A stretch of DNA of 64,000 nt from Candidatus Frankia nodulisporulans. GTDB taxonomy: Bacteria; Actinomycetota; Actinomycetes; Frankiales; Frankiaceae. Where the stretch lies: positions 1 to 64,000 of the forward strand of contig NZ_CADCWS010000002.1 of NCBI RefSeq assembly GCF_902806475.1. The letters are read 5' to 3'. The translations under genes were made by a program, and so were the position numbers. This document shows, piece after piece, positions 35,688-45,265 of the stretch. The notes beneath the pieces are model-generated. The model saw only the letters and a program-made list of their open reading frames with translations. It searched no databases and was not told the origin of the DNA. Position 1 is the stretch's first letter. Each line of letters begins with the position of its first letter.

Positions 35688-37067
35688 GTGGCCCGGATCG
35701 GGCCGTTCATCCGGCATGCTGGCAGGGTGAGCATCCTGACCGGTACCGAGCACGCCGATACCCAGTCCGATCCGTGGCCAGCACCGACGGCGGCGCGGCC
35801 GGTGGTGGCCGTCGTGCCGGTGCCGGGCGCCAAGTCCGGCACCAACCGGGCGCTGGTGCTGGCGGCGCTGGCCAGCGGCGAGTCCCGGCTGCGGGGGGCG
35901 CTGCGTTCGCGCGACACCCTGCTCATGGCCGGTGTGCTGCGGGCGCTCGGTGCCGAGGTCGACACCGACGGGGTGGACTGGACGGTCCGCCCGGCCCGGT
36001 CGACGCGGCTGGCCGCGGGCGCGCGGGCCGACTGCGGCAACGCCGGCACGGTCGCCCGCTTCACCCCGGCGCTAGCGACCCTGCGCGAAGGCGACATCGT
36101 GTTCGACGGGGACACCCGGATGCGCGACCGCCCGCTGACTCCCCTGCTCGGGGCGCTGCGGCGGCTGGGCGCCGACATCGACTCCGACCGGATGCCCTTC
36201 ACCGTCCACGGTCACGGCGGGCTGCCCGGCGGCGAGGTGGAGGTCGACGCGTCCAACTCGAGCCAGCTCATCTCCGGTCTGCTGCTCGCCGGTCCGCGTT
36301 ACGACGCCGGGGTCACGGTCGTGCACCACGGCTCCCGGCTGCCGTCCGGCCCGTACCTGGACATGACGGTGGCGGACCTGCGCGCGGCCGGCGCCACGGT
36401 GGACGTCGACCCGCCCGCGGCCGGCGGCACCCGGCGCTTTCGGGTGGCGCCGGGTGAGCTCCTGGCCGGTGAGAAGGTGATCGAACCGGATCTCAACAGC
36501 GCGACCGCGTTCCTCGCCGCCGCGGTCGCCACCGGCGGGCGGGTCGTGGTGCCCAGCTGGCCGGATGTCACCGAACAGCCCGGACGGATGCTGCCCGCGT
36601 TGCTCGCGGCCATGGGCGCCTCCACCGAGCGCACCGAACGGGGCCTGGCGGTCACCGGTGGTGGCACCATCCACGGCATCGATGTCGACCTGAGCGACTT
36701 CGGCGAGGCCGCGCCGGTGCTGACCGCGCTCGCCGCGCTGGCGAGCTCACCGTCCCGGCTGCGCGGCATCGGTCACCTGCGGCTGCACGAGACCGACCGG
36801 CTCGCCGCGCTCGCCGAGGAACTGGGCCGTCTCGGCGCCCGGATCACCGTGACCGACGACGGGCTGGCGATCGACCCGGCGCCCCTGCACGGTGGACGGC
36901 TCGACCCGCGCTCCGACCACCGGCTCGCGATGGCCTACGCGGTCGTCGGGCTGGTGGTGCCCGGGGTCGAGGTCGATGACATCGCCACCACCGGCAAGAC
37001 CGTTCCCGACTTCCCCCGGATGTGGTCGGCGATGCTGGCAGACCAGGCAGACCAGGCCGGCCGGTGA
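35688..37067 (+). CDS. aroA: 3-phosphoshikimate 1-carboxyvinyltransferase (EPSP synthase)
   Basis: AroA joins phosphoenolpyruvate to shikimate 3-phosphate in aromatic amino acid synthesis. The 459-residue product shows PVPGAKSGTNRALVLAALAS (K, S and R of the substrate site kept; the usual GSK reads GAK), DCGNAGTVARFTPALA, GDTRMRDRPLTPLLGALRRLG, VDASNSSQLISGLLLAG, LHETDRLAALAEELGRLGA and SDHRLAMAYAVVGLVVPG. GTG 35688 has a GGGGGGAGAGG run before it; GTG 35727 is an alternative closer to the homologous part. rsgA follows after 50 bases, as in mycobacteria. Confidence 0.94.
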   Translation: MARIGPFIRHAGRVSILTGTEHADTQSDPWPAPTAARPVVAVVPVPGAKSGTNRALVLAALASGESRLRGALRSRDTLLMAGVLRALGAEVDTDGVDWTVRPARSTRLAAGARADCGNAGTVARFTPALATLREGDIVFDGDTRMRDRPLTPLLGALRRLGADIDSDRMPFTVHGHGGLPGGEVEVDASNSSQLISGLLLAGPRYDAGVTVVHHGSRLPSGPYLDMTVADLRAAGATVDVDPPAAGGTRRFRVAPGELLAGEKVIEPDLNSATAFLAAAVATGGRVVVPSWPDVTEQPGRMLPALLAAMGASTERTERGLAVTGGGTIHGIDVDLSDFGEAAPVLTALAALASSPSRLRGIGHLRLHETDRLAALAEELGRLGARITVTDDGLAIDPAPLHGGRLDPRSDHRLAMAYAVVGLVVPGVEVDDIATTGKTVPDFPRMWSAMLADQADQAGR

Positions 37068-37117
37068 CCCGAGGTCGTGCCCTGACGCGGGTCGGCTCGG
37101 TCTAGCGGGTCGCGGCG

Positions 37118-38104
37118 ATGCCCCGAGAGCTCGACGAGGACGACGTCCGCATCCGTCCCGGTCGGGGGTCACGTCCCCGCACCCGGCAGCGGCCCGACCA
37201 TGCCGAGGCCGTGCCGGCGGTCGTGGTCGGTGTCGACCGCGGCCGGTACTCCTGCCGGCCGCAGCCGTGGCCCGACCGGCTGGTCGCGGCGGTGCGCGGT
37301 GGGTCGATGCGCCGCACGTCCGTCGTCGTCGGCGACCAGGTGGCCCTGGTCGGGGACCTGTCCGGCACCGACGGGGTGCTCGCCCGCCTGGTCCGTCGGG
37401 AGGAACGCACCAGCGTGCTGCGGCGCACCCCGGACGACACCGACCCGGCCGAACGGCCGATCGTGGCGAACGCCGACATCCTGGTGATCGTCTGTGCCGT
37501 CACCGATCCGGTGCCCCGGCCGGGCCTGATCGACCGATGTCTGGTCGCCGCCTACGACGGCGGTCTGGCGCCGGTGCTGTGCCTGACCAAGGCGGACCTC
37601 GCCGACCCCGAAACGATCACCGAGCTGTACCGGCCGCTTGGTTTTCCGGTCGTGGCCACCCGGCCCGACCAGGACCTCACGGACCTGCACAGTCTGCTGA
37701 CGCAACGGGTCAGCGTGCTGTTCGGGCACAGCGGGGTGGGTAAGTCCAGCCTGGTCAACCGGCTGGTGCCGGCCGCCGACCGGGCGATCGGCGAGGTCAA
37801 CGCGGTCACCGGACGCGGCCGGCACACCTCCTCGGCGGCCGTGGCACTGCGGTTGCCGGCCGGCGGCATGGTGATCGACACGCCGGGGATACGGTCGTTC
37901 GGGCTGGGCGCGGTGTCGCCGGCGCGGGTGCTGTCGGCCTTCTCCGATCTGGCCGCCGCGGCCGCGTACTGCCAGCCGGGATGTGAGCATCTCGCGCCGT
38001 CGGCGGACTGCGCGCTGGACTCCGCCGTCACCGGGGGCGGTGCCGACGCCGCGCGGCTGGCGAGCCTGCGCAGACTGCTCGCGGCACGCGCGACACCGCT
38101 CTGA
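37118..38104 (+). CDS. rsgA: ribosome small subunit-dependent GTPase A
   Basis: RsgA is a circularly permuted GTPase that matures the 30S subunit. The 328-residue product shows the permuted order: an OB-fold region (VVVGDQVALVGDLSGTDGVL, RRTPDDTDPAERPIVANADI), then G4 CLTKADL, then the P-loop FGHSGVGKSSLVNRL, G3 DTPGIRSFGL, and the C-terminal zinc knuckle CQPGCEHLAPSADCAL. It follows aroA on the same strand. Confidence 0.93.
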   Translation: MPRELDEDDVRIRPGRGSRPRTRQRPDHAEAVPAVVVGVDRGRYSCRPQPWPDRLVAAVRGGSMRRTSVVVGDQVALVGDLSGTDGVLARLVRREERTSVLRRTPDDTDPAERPIVANADILVIVCAVTDPVPRPGLIDRCLVAAYDGGLAPVLCLTKADLADPETITELYRPLGFPVVATRPDQDLTDLHSLLTQRVSVLFGHSGVGKSSLVNRLVPAADRAIGEVNAVTGRGRHTSSAAVALRLPAGGMVIDTPGIRSFGLGAVSPARVLSAFSDLAAAAAYCQPGCEHLAPSADCALDSAVTGGGADAARLASLRRLLAARATPL

Positions 38105-38201
38105 CCGCGGCGATCGGAGATTCGTCACACTCGTGGGTCACACGGGTTCCGGGCGCCCTTCGCAGCGACGCGTGACCGGGCTCGACTCGTAGTCTCGCAG
38201 G

Positions 38202-39047
38202 GTGACCCCGCCTAACCCCACCTCCGTGGGTTCCGAGTCCCCCGAGGTTCCCGACGCCGTCACCGTCACCGTCACCGACGATCTCGCGCTTGCGCTGAGC
38301 CTCGCGGACGCCGCCGACCGGCTCACCCTGTCCCGCTTCCAGGCCGTCGACCTGCACGTCGAGTCAAAGCCGGACAACACCCCGGTCTCCGACGCGGACA
38401 CCGCCGTCGAAGCCATGATCCGCGAGCGGCTCGCCGTCGCCCGGCCCGGTGACGCCGTCCTCGGTGAGGAGGAGGGTCTGGTCGGCGGCGACTCCCGACG
38501 GCGCTGGATTCTCGACCCGGTCGACGGCACCAAGAACTTCGTGCGGGGCGTTCCGGTCTGGGGCACGCTGCTCGGTCTCGAGGTGGACGGCGAGATGGTC
38601 GTCGGTGTGGCCAGCGCGCCGGCGATGAGCCGGCGCTGGTGGGGGGCCCGGGGCACCGGCGCGTTCACCCGCGACGCCACCGGCGACACCCGCGCGTTGC
38701 GGGTGTCGCCGGTGACCCGGCTCAGCGACGCCTTCCTGTCGTTCGCCTCGATCGAGGGCTGGCGGACAGCCCGTCGCCTCGAGGAGTTCCTCGACCTGGC
38801 CGACCAGGTCTGGCGCACCCGCGCCTACGGCGACTTCTGGTCGCACATGATGGTCGCCGAGGGTGCGGTCGACCTTGCCTGCGAGCCGGAGGTGTCGCTG
38901 TGGGACATGGCCGCCCTACAGGTGATCGTCGAGGAGGCCGGTGGTCGGTTCACCGACCTGACCGGAACACGCGGCCCGGGGCACGGCACGGTCCTGACGA
39001 CCAACGGCCTGCTGCACGAGTCGGCGCTGCGCTCGTTCAACCGCTGA
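38202..39047 (+). CDS. hisN: histidinol-phosphatase, inositol monophosphatase family
   Basis: The 281-residue product has the IMPase metal sites: ESKPDNTPVSDADTAVEAMI, LGEEEG, WILDPVDGTKNFVRGVPVWG and SLWDMAALQVIVEEAGG. The DGTKNFVRG form and the length fit the HisN-type histidinol-phosphatase of Actinobacteria, which makes histidinol in histidine synthesis. No other his gene is in the window, so a different sugar phosphate remains possible. The GTG start at 38202 opens the frame. Confidence 0.88.
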   Translation: MTPPNPTSVGSESPEVPDAVTVTVTDDLALALSLADAADRLTLSRFQAVDLHVESKPDNTPVSDADTAVEAMIRERLAVARPGDAVLGEEEGLVGGDSRRRWILDPVDGTKNFVRGVPVWGTLLGLEVDGEMVVGVASAPAMSRRWWGARGTGAFTRDATGDTRALRVSPVTRLSDAFLSFASIEGWRTARRLEEFLDLADQVWRTRAYGDFWSHMMVAEGAVDLACEPEVSLWDMAALQVIVEEAGGRFTDLTGTRGPGHGTVLTTNGLLHESALRSFNR

Positions 39048-39159
39048 CCACCTGGCGTCACCCGCCGGGACCACTCACCACCCGCCCCAGCACCACCCGC
39101 ACCCACGACCACGGCCGCCATGACCACGACCATGGCGGCTCGACCGGCTGGGCCTGCTG

Positions 39160-39930
39160 ATGATCGGCTTCGCACATCGTGGGTCGCCCGCCCCGCACCA
39201 GCGGGAGAACGCCATGCCGGCGTTTCGCCGGGCGCTGGCCGGCGGGGCGGGTGGCCTGGAGTCCGATGTCTGGCTGACCGCCGACGGCGTGCCCGTCCTG
39301 CACCACGACGGGGCGCTCGGGCCGCCGGGGCGGCGGCGGCCGATCGCCACCCTGGCGGCCCGGCAGCTGCCGGGATGGTTGCCGACGCTGGCCGCGTTCT
39401 ACCGCGAACTCGGCGCGTCGTTCGGGTTGTCCTTCGAGCTCAGTCTGGACCTGAAGGGCCCGGACACGGGTTTCGCGCCCAAAGCCGATTCCGTCATCGC
39501 CGTCGCCCGCGCGGCCGGCGGCGGCGCGGCGGTGGGCCACCTGTGGCTGTGCGGCCATCTCACGCAGCTCGCCGACTACCGGGCCCACGACCCGGATGTC
39601 CGACTGGTCAACTCCGCCTCGCTCGAGGCCGTCCGGGCCGGCGGGGGCCCCGAGGCCTACGCCGAGCGGCTCCGCGCCGCCGGCATCGCCGCGCTCAACC
39701 TGCGCACCCGGGAATGGACCCCCCGCACCGCCGGCATCGTCGCGGTGCTCCACGAGCGGGGCATAGCCGCCTTCGGCTGGGACGCCCAGCGCACGGCCAC
39801 CCTGCGCCGGCTGGCCGGATACCGGCTCGACGCCGTCTACAGCGACCATCTGGACCGGCTGGTGCGGGTGACCGGCCGACGACCCGGTACTCCCCCGGCC
39901 GACGATGCTCGACCGCCCTCGCCCACCTGA
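39160..39930 (+). CDS. glycerophosphodiester phosphodiesterase family protein
   Basis: The 256-residue product starts MIGFAHRGSPAPHQRENAMP with the catalytic HRG, then GGLESDVWLTADGVPVLHHD with the metal-binding Glu/Asp and the second His, and FELSLDLKGPD. These are the GDPD landmarks. It is clearly different from the copy at 22332 (HQRENAM instead of GPENTAE). It is downstream of hisN on the same strand; a poor ribosome site makes ATG 39160 provisional. Confidence 0.87.
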   Translation: MIGFAHRGSPAPHQRENAMPAFRRALAGGAGGLESDVWLTADGVPVLHHDGALGPPGRRRPIATLAARQLPGWLPTLAAFYRELGASFGLSFELSLDLKGPDTGFAPKADSVIAVARAAGGGAAVGHLWLCGHLTQLADYRAHDPDVRLVNSASLEAVRAGGGPEAYAERLRAAGIAALNLRTREWTPRTAGIVAVLHERGIAAFGWDAQRTATLRRLAGYRLDAVYSDHLDRLVRVTGRRPGTPPADDARPPSPT

Positions 39931-40298
39931 GCGCCGGGACGGCCACCTGAGCGCTGTGACAGCCATCCGGGCGCTGTGACGCGCGGAACCGCCACACCGG
40001 CACAATGAGCCAGCTGGCCAACGGCGCTGTCGACATCAGAGCGGCCATCGAGGACGGCAAGGCCACGCAAAGCATGATGCGCAGCGTGACCGACTACATG
40101 ACCGACGATAAACCTGTGCGTTGTGTTGACTTCGGCGAGGTATAGCCGCCGGCGATCGGCGAGCGCAACGAGGTTAGCCGCCCGGTGGGACGAACCGGCC
40201 GATTGGCCGCCGAGCGCGATTAACGCACAACCCGCTGCGGATGAGCCCCGGACTCGCTACGGACACTTTCCTGACACCGCGATGGCGGATGACTCCGC

Positions 40299-40589
40299 TC
40301 AGTCCTCCTCTGTGGCCTCGCCAACCTCGGCGACCTGCAGCATCTGCTCCGGAAACCCGGTGCGTTCCGCTACTCGCTCGACCGAGTAACCCTGCCTCAC
40401 CAGGTCACGAGCCTGTTCCAAGGTCCAGCCCCGCCCGGGGTCAACCCGGCGAACGACCACTTCACTCGCCTGGCGCCGTTCCTGCGGCCAGCTGAGTCGT
40501 GCACGGCGTGCCAAGAGTCGACCTCCGCGATTTGACGACTTTGATGTTACGTCACCAAGGATAGGCCATATTGACAGCGGCCTGCCCAC
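40299..40589 (-). CDS. small helix-turn-helix-like protein
   Basis: The frame gives 96 residues. The C-terminal half, WTLEQARDLVRQGYSVERVAE followed by RTGFPEQML, looks like a helix-turn-helix of the type found in small regulators and antitoxins; the N-terminal half is basic (RGGRLLARRARLSWPQERRQ). The start is uncertain: ATG 40589 opens the frame, and GTG 40555 would give a shorter protein beginning VTSKSSNRGG. It sits in a locally less GC-rich stretch behind the aldehyde dehydrogenase gene. I do not recognise the family. Confidence 0.45.
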   Translation of the reverse strand: MGRPLSIWPILGDVTSKSSNRGGRLLARRARLSWPQERRQASEVVVRRVDPGRGWTLEQARDLVRQGYSVERVAERTGFPEQMLQVAEVGEATEED

Positions 40590-40799
40590 CTGAACTCCAT
40601 GATAGTAGCTGGCGACCTGTTAATGCAGACCAGCTCCGAAGAGCGCACATCACACGAAGTCCAGGCCGCCCGAACAGCGCCCCTTGGCCGAAGGGAACCA
40701 GGAACTGTACCGAACCAGCAGCCACTTCCGCGGTGTCTCTGCCGGACGAAGGCGAGTCCGCCAGTTCCGCCGGGCGGCCGGACTCCCATGCCATCCGGA

Positions 40800-42230
40800 T
40801 CAGAACTCGATGTTGCTCATCACATGCTTGATCCTGGTGTAGTCCTCAAGTCCATAGACCGACAGATCCTTGCCGTAGCCACTACGGCCGAAGCCGCCAT
40901 GTGGCATCTCCGCAACCAGCGGCAGGTGGGTGTTGATCCACACACAACCGAAATCCAGCCGCCGCGCGACCCGCATCGCCCGGCCGTGATCGCGGGTCCA
41001 CACACTCGAGGCAAGGCCATAGTCGACCCCGTTGGCCCAGGCCACCGCCGCGTCCTCGGTGTCGAAGCGCTGCATGGTGATGACGGGCCCGAACACCTCC
41101 CGCTGGCTGAGCTCGTCGTCCTGGCGTAGCCCCGCGACGACGGTGGGCGGGTAGAAGAAACCGGGTCGAGGCAGGGACGCCCCGCCGGTGAGCACCTCGG
41201 CATGCGCGGGTGCCCGCTCGACGATGCCGCTGACCCGGGCGAGCTGGTCGGCGCTGTTGAGTGGCCCGTAGTCGACGCCCGGCTCGTCCGGTGCGCCCGT
41301 GGTGGTGTTCTGGGCGGCCTTGGCCAGGGCCGCGGCGAGCGCGTCGTACACACCGTCGGCGGCGAGCACCCGGGTCGCGGCCGTGCAGTCCTGACCGGCG
41401 TTGAAGTAGGCGGCCGCGGCGATCTCGGTGGCCACCTCGCTCGGATCGACGTCGTCGAAGACGATGACCGGCGCCTTACCGCCGAGTTCCAGGTGCACCC
41501 GCTTGAGCGTGTCGGCCGCCGCCCGCGCCACCGCCATCCCCGCCTGCACACTGCCCGTGATCGACACCATCGCCGGCCCGGGATGGGCGACCAGGGCCCG
41601 TCCGGTGTCGCGGTCCCCGCACACGACGTTGAGCACGCCGGGCGGAAGGAACTCCGCGGCGATCCGGGCCAGCAGCAGACTGGACGCCGGCGTCGTCTCG
41701 GCCGGTTTGAGCACGACCGTGTTGCCCGCGGCGATCGCCGGGGCGATCTTCCACACGGCCATCATCAGCGGATAGTTCCAGGGCGTGACCTGCGCGCACA
41801 CCCCCACCGGCTCGCGGCGCACGAAGCTTGTGTGCCCGGCCAGGTACTCACCACCCGCGCGGCCCTCCAACGTGCGGGCGGCCCCGGCGAAGAAGCGGAT
41901 CTGGTCGGCGCTCGGCCCGACCTCCTCGCTGCGGGTGAGGGCCAGTGGCTTACCGGTGTTGGCGCTCTCCACCGCGGCGATCTCGTCCGCCCGCTCCTCC
42001 ACCGCGTCCGCGAGCCGCAGCAGGGCCCGGGCGCGCTGCGCCGCGGGGGTGTCGCGCCACGACGGGAACGCCGCCGTGGCCGCCTCGACGGCCGCGGTCA
42101 CGTCGAGCGGTCCCGAGCGGGGCGCGTGGGCCACCGTCCGACCCGTCGCCGGGTCCACGATCGGGGTCGTCGTGCCCTCGGCCGAGGGCACGGCGGCCCC
42201 GTTGATCAGGTTGGTCAGGGTCGCGTCCAT
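40800..42230 (-). CDS. gamma-aminobutyraldehyde-type aldehyde dehydrogenase
   Basis: The 476-residue product is an NAD(P)-dependent aldehyde dehydrogenase: [47 protein letters not shown], the catalytic Glu in LELGGKAP and the catalytic Cys in [12 protein letters not shown]. Sequence style and context (class III aminotransferase and Lrp regulator) fit the gamma-aminobutyraldehyde dehydrogenases that finish putrescine breakdown to GABA in Streptomyces relatives; the exact substrate is inference. It lies 79 bases after the aminotransferase gene and probably shares its transcript. Confidence 0.9.
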   Translation of the reverse strand: MDATLTNLINGAAVPSAEGTTTPIVDPATGRTVAHAPRSGPLDVTAAVEAATAAFPSWRDTPAAQRARALLRLADAVEERADEIAAVESANTGKPLALTRSEEVGPSADQIRFFAGAARTLEGRAGGEYLAGHTSFVRREPVGVCAQVTPWNYPLMMAVWKIAPAIAAGNTVVLKPAETTPASSLLLARIAAEFLPPGVLNVVCGDRDTGRALVAHPGPAMVSITGSVQAGMAVARAAADTLKRVHLELGGKAPVIVFDDVDPSEVATEIAAAAYFNAGQDCTAATRVLAADGVYDALAAALAKAAQNTTTGAPDEPGVDYGPLNSADQLARVSGIVERAPAHAEVLTGGASLPRPGFFYPPTVVAGLRQDDELSQREVFGPVITMQRFDTEDAAVAWANGVDYGLASSVWTRDHGRAMRVARRLDFGCVWINTHLPLVAEMPHGGFGRSGYGKDLSVYGLEDYTRIKHVMSNIEF

Positions 42231-42309
42231 GTCTTCTCCCTCGTTCGGTCAGCACCGTCGGTTGGTCAAGCGCCCGCGTACGCGGGCGGGCGGGCACCTC
42301 TGGTGGCGT

Positions 42310-43779
42310 TCAGCCGGCGGCGACGAGGTCCTGGGCGAGCTGGTCGAGTCCGTCCAGGTAGCGGTCGACATCGGCGTCGGTGTGCTGCACCGACAGGGTC
42401 CACTCCTCCTCGCGCCCCGGCGCCATCAGCACACCGCGGTTGGCGTGGTAGAGCCAGGCGAGATCGGGTAGCTCCGCCACCTGGTGCGCCATGAAGGACG
42501 TGTAGTCGCGGATCGGCGCGTCCGTGATGTTCACGCAGCCCTTGGAACTGATGCCGACCGTGTAGCCGGGAATGCCGTACCGGGCGAGAATGGTGTCGCA
42601 GCCACCGATCAGCCGGTCGTTGAGGCGATCAAGATGATCGTAGGCGGCGGGCGTCAGCACCTCCAGCAGGCTCGCCCGTGCGGCGGCCATGGTCAGCGGG
42701 TTGCCGTTGAACGTGCCCACCTGCTTCACCCGGTCGGACGCGACCACTTCCATGATCTCCGCGGTGGCGCCGATCGCCCCGGACGGCAGCCCGCCGCCGA
42801 GCGCCTTGGCCAACGTCACCATGTCCGGGCGGACCCCGAAACGCTGCGTCGCCCCGCCCGGGGCGACACACAGTCCCGTCTTGACCTCGTCGAAGATCAG
42901 CACGATGCCGTGCCTGGCCGTGATCTCCCGGACCGCCTGCAGATAGCCCGGCTCGGGCAGCACCACCCCGAGGTTCATCATCGCCGCTTCCATGATCACG
43001 CAGGCTGGTAGTCGACCCTCGGACTCCAGTTCCTCGATGCGGCGTTCCATCGAGGACGCGTCGTTGAACGGCACCGGGACCGTGAGGTCGATGACCGCCT
43101 GCGGGATGCCCGCCCCGTAGCCGAGGGAGTTCATGTGCTCGGCCGGGCCGATGTCGGCGTACGGCGTGCCGATGGACACCATCACGTAGTCGTGATGCCC
43201 GTGGTAGGAACCGAAGATCTTGATGATGGTGTCGCGGCCGGTGACGCCGCGGGCGATCCGGATGGCGTCCATCGTCGCTTCGGAGCCCGAGTTCACATAA
43301 CGCCACTGCGGCAGCCCGAACCGGCGAGCCAGCTCCTCGCTGACCACGATGGAGTCCTCCGTCGGCATCGCGAAGTGGCTGCCCAGACCGATCCGATCAC
43401 GGACCGCCCGCACGATCGCCGGATGGGCGTGCCCTTGGACCATCGATCCGTAGCCGTTGTGGAAGTCTGCGTACTCCGTACCGTCCACGTCCCACACCCG
43501 CGAACCGACCCCATGGGTGAGGTAGATCGGCCACGGATCACGGACCTGGTAGGACGACGGCACCCCGGACGTCATCGACCGCACCGCCCGCTCGTGCATC
43601 CGCCGCGAGCCGGGTGTGCCGGCCCGCAACCGGGCCTCCTCACGCTCGGTGAGTTCCTCGGCCCGAGCTCGCAGCGCCCCCACCTCCCGCTGCCCCTGCT
43701 TTCGCCGCGGCCGCCCGTCGCGATCCGCTTCCCCCGCTGTGCGCCCCGACCACCGCCCGGGCACGATCGTCTCTGCCAT
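42310..43779 (-). CDS. class III aminotransferase (aspartate aminotransferase family, polyamine-type)
   Basis: The 489-residue product is a PLP-dependent class III transaminase: VWDVDGTEYADFHNGYGSMV, RYVNSGSEATMDAIRIARGV, KIFGSYHGHHDYVM, VLIFDEVKTGLCVAPGG and the PLP lysine in TLAKALGGGLPSGAIG. It is close to glutamate-1-semialdehyde mutases in motif but its neighbours suggest a role in amine or polyamine catabolism, feeding the aldehyde dehydrogenase. ATG 43779 is used; the frame is open to 43851. It is divergent from the Lrp gene, the likely regulator. Confidence 0.88.
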   Translation of the reverse strand: MAETIVPGRWSGRTAGEADRDGRPRRKQGQREVGALRARAEELTEREEARLRAGTPGSRRMHERAVRSMTSGVPSSYQVRDPWPIYLTHGVGSRVWDVDGTEYADFHNGYGSMVQGHAHPAIVRAVRDRIGLGSHFAMPTEDSIVVSEELARRFGLPQWRYVNSGSEATMDAIRIARGVTGRDTIIKIFGSYHGHHDYVMVSIGTPYADIGPAEHMNSLGYGAGIPQAVIDLTVPVPFNDASSMERRIEELESEGRLPACVIMEAAMMNLGVVLPEPGYLQAVREITARHGIVLIFDEVKTGLCVAPGGATQRFGVRPDMVTLAKALGGGLPSGAIGATAEIMEVVASDRVKQVGTFNGNPLTMAAARASLLEVLTPAAYDHLDRLNDRLIGGCDTILARYGIPGYTVGISSKGCVNITDAPIRDYTSFMAHQVAELPDLAWLYHANRGVLMAPGREEEWTLSVQHTDADVDRYLDGLDQLAQDLVAAG

Positions 43780-43850
43780 CGTCCACGCCCCCTCACGAAG
43801 CCGACCCACCGCTTCGACAGTTAGCTTGACCACTGAAAGCGTAGCCCGCA

Positions 43851-43879
43851 TCCCGAATCAACGACGGAATCCGTCGGGA
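43851..43879. promoter_or_regulatory. palindromic candidate operator between aminotransferase and lrp genes
   Basis: CGACGGA-A-TCCGTCG (43862-43876) is a perfect 7-1-7 palindrome, and TCCCGA (43851-43856) and TCGGGA (43874-43879) form a wider inverted pair overlapping it. It lies in the divergent promoter gap; a GATTTTGGAATC near-palindrome follows at 43886. Lrp/AsnC proteins bind such repeated dyads. Confidence 0.5.
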
Positions 43880-43938
43880 AAGTCGGATTTTGGAATCGCA
43901 TCCCCATGGACTCGTCGGTAGCCATACGATGACGGCAG

Positions 43939-44559
43939 ATGCGGGAGCCAAGGAGGATGCCGGTGCGGGCGCGACGGGCCCCTGGCCAGCGGTCCGGCTC
44001 GGACGGGCTGCTGGACGACGTCAATCGGGCCATCATCGAGCAGCTACAGGCCGACGGGCGGCGCTCCTACGCGGCCATGGCCGGTGTCGTCGGTCTGTCC
44101 GAGGCCGCCGTACGCCAGCGCGTCCAGCGGCTACTGGAGGCCGGGGTGATGCAGATCGTGGCGGTCACCGATCCGTTGCAGGTCGGCTTCCACCGCGAGG
44201 CGATGGTCGGGGTCCGGGTCAGTGGCGACGCCCGGGTCGCCGCCGAGCAGATCGCCGAACTGCCCGAGGTCGACTACGTGGTCCTCACCGCCGGCTCGTT
44301 CGACCTCCTGGTCGAGCTCGTCGCCGAGGACGACGAGCATCTGCTGGACGCGATCAACAGCAGCATCCGGGCCATGCCGCAGGTCATCGCCACCGAGACC
44401 TTCGTCTACCTCCGCCTGGTGAAGCAGACCTACACCTGGGGCACGCACACCGCCAGCCGCGCCCCGGTCGACCCCGCACGTTCCCCCCTCGGCGACCACC
44501 ACCCTGGCCGCGGCGAGAACCCCGACCGCGGGCGGGAACACCAGCGCGACGGCGGGTGA
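43939..44559 (+). CDS. Lrp/AsnC family transcriptional regulator
   Basis: The 206-residue product has an N-terminal AsnC-type helix-turn-helix (LLDDVNRAIIEQLQADGRRS, then YAAMAGVVGLSEAAVRQRVQ and RLLEAGVMQIVAVTDP) and a RAM effector domain (residues about 80-165: VGVRVSGDARVAAEQIAELP, VVLTAGSFDLLVELVAEDDE). The last 40 residues are a polar tail. Divergent orientation from the aminotransferase-dehydrogenase pair suggests it controls them in response to an amine or amino acid. Confidence 0.9.
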   Translation: MREPRRMPVRARRAPGQRSGSDGLLDDVNRAIIEQLQADGRRSYAAMAGVVGLSEAAVRQRVQRLLEAGVMQIVAVTDPLQVGFHREAMVGVRVSGDARVAAEQIAELPEVDYVVLTAGSFDLLVELVAEDDEHLLDAINSSIRAMPQVIATETFVYLRLVKQTYTWGTHTASRAPVDPARSPLGDHHPGRGENPDRGREHQRDGG

Positions 44560-44715
44560 GACCGCCATCCGGCGGGAACGGACGGCCTGCCACCCTTGAA
44601 CGGGCAGCGGAGTCACACAAAGGACACCACATCAAGGCAACGACAAAGCGTCAACAGGAGTCAAACAGGCACAGTGGAATCCCACTGGCTCCGGTTCGGA
44701 CATAATGGGGTAACC

Positions 44716-44994
44716 ATGGCGCTGGTCCACCATGACCCGCAGGACGGCATTCTGACGACCCGCATCGGCCAGGCCGAGATCACCGTGCGGCCCGAGCCAC
44801 CGGCCGCCGCCGGCAGCACCGCCGTGATCCTGCTCCGGGTCGACGCTCCCATGCTGGACACCCTTGCCGCCGCCTACCTGGGCCCTGACGAGGCTCGCAG
44901 CCTCGCCCAGTCCCTCGTCCGCGCCGCCGAAGCCGTCCAACCATCCTCACCCTGGCGCGCTCCCCGCCCCCATCCGCAGGCGCACCCCCGCTGA
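44716..44994 (+). CDS. small conserved-looking protein of unknown function
   Basis: From ATG 44716 (GGGG six bases upstream) the 92-residue product reads MALVHHDPQDGILTTRIGQA, then AAAGSTAVILLRVDAPMLDT and LGPDEARSLAQSLVRAAEAV, an alpha/beta-looking compact domain, with a Pro/His-rich end. I do not recognise the family. The frame is open up to 44596, but the upstream part is AT-richer and looks like leader. It stands alone before the tRNA. Confidence 0.62.
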   Translation: MALVHHDPQDGILTTRIGQAEITVRPEPPAAAGSTAVILLRVDAPMLDTLAAAYLGPDEARSLAQSLVRAAEAVQPSSPWRAPRPHPQAHPR

Positions 44995-45228
44995 CCGGCA
45001 CGTTGTCGGCGGCCCTGCGGCCGAGCGGCCGCACCGGCGGGTAGGTCGCGTCGTCCTGCGTCCCGCGGGACGGCCGACCACCTCCCGAGCCGCGGGCTCC
45101 CGCCCGTCATCGGAATACCCTGGCCACGGGCCCGAACGTGGTGCGCGTACGAACCGCGACCTTCCCGCACCGACCCCATCCACAGAGCCGGCGGCTGGCG
45201 GCCCGCGGCCGTCTCCACCCAGAAAATG

Positions 45229-45262
45229 AAATAAGACCCGGATTCTCATCCGGGTCTTATTT
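45229..45262 (-). terminator. intrinsic terminator of the initiator tRNA
   Basis: AAATAAGACCCGGA and TCCGGGTCTTATTT form a perfect 14-bp stem with a 6-base loop, three bases after the tRNA CCA end on the minus strand; CATTTTCT follows as a T-rich tail. This is the cleanest classical terminator in the window. Confidence 0.92.
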
Positions 45263-45265
45263 CGG

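Noticed and set aside
40005-40145. A 46-codon plus-strand frame
   Set aside because: It has no ribosome site and no recognisable relative; kept only as part of the islet observation.
40552-40794. An 80-codon minus-strand frame directly after the aldehyde dehydrogenase stop
   Set aside because: Position would suit coupling, but there is no ribosome site, no recognisable sequence, and it overlaps the HTH-like gene.
43866-43891. Second SigR-type promoter before the Lrp gene
   Set aside because: GGAAT is followed after 18 bases by TTT rather than GTT.
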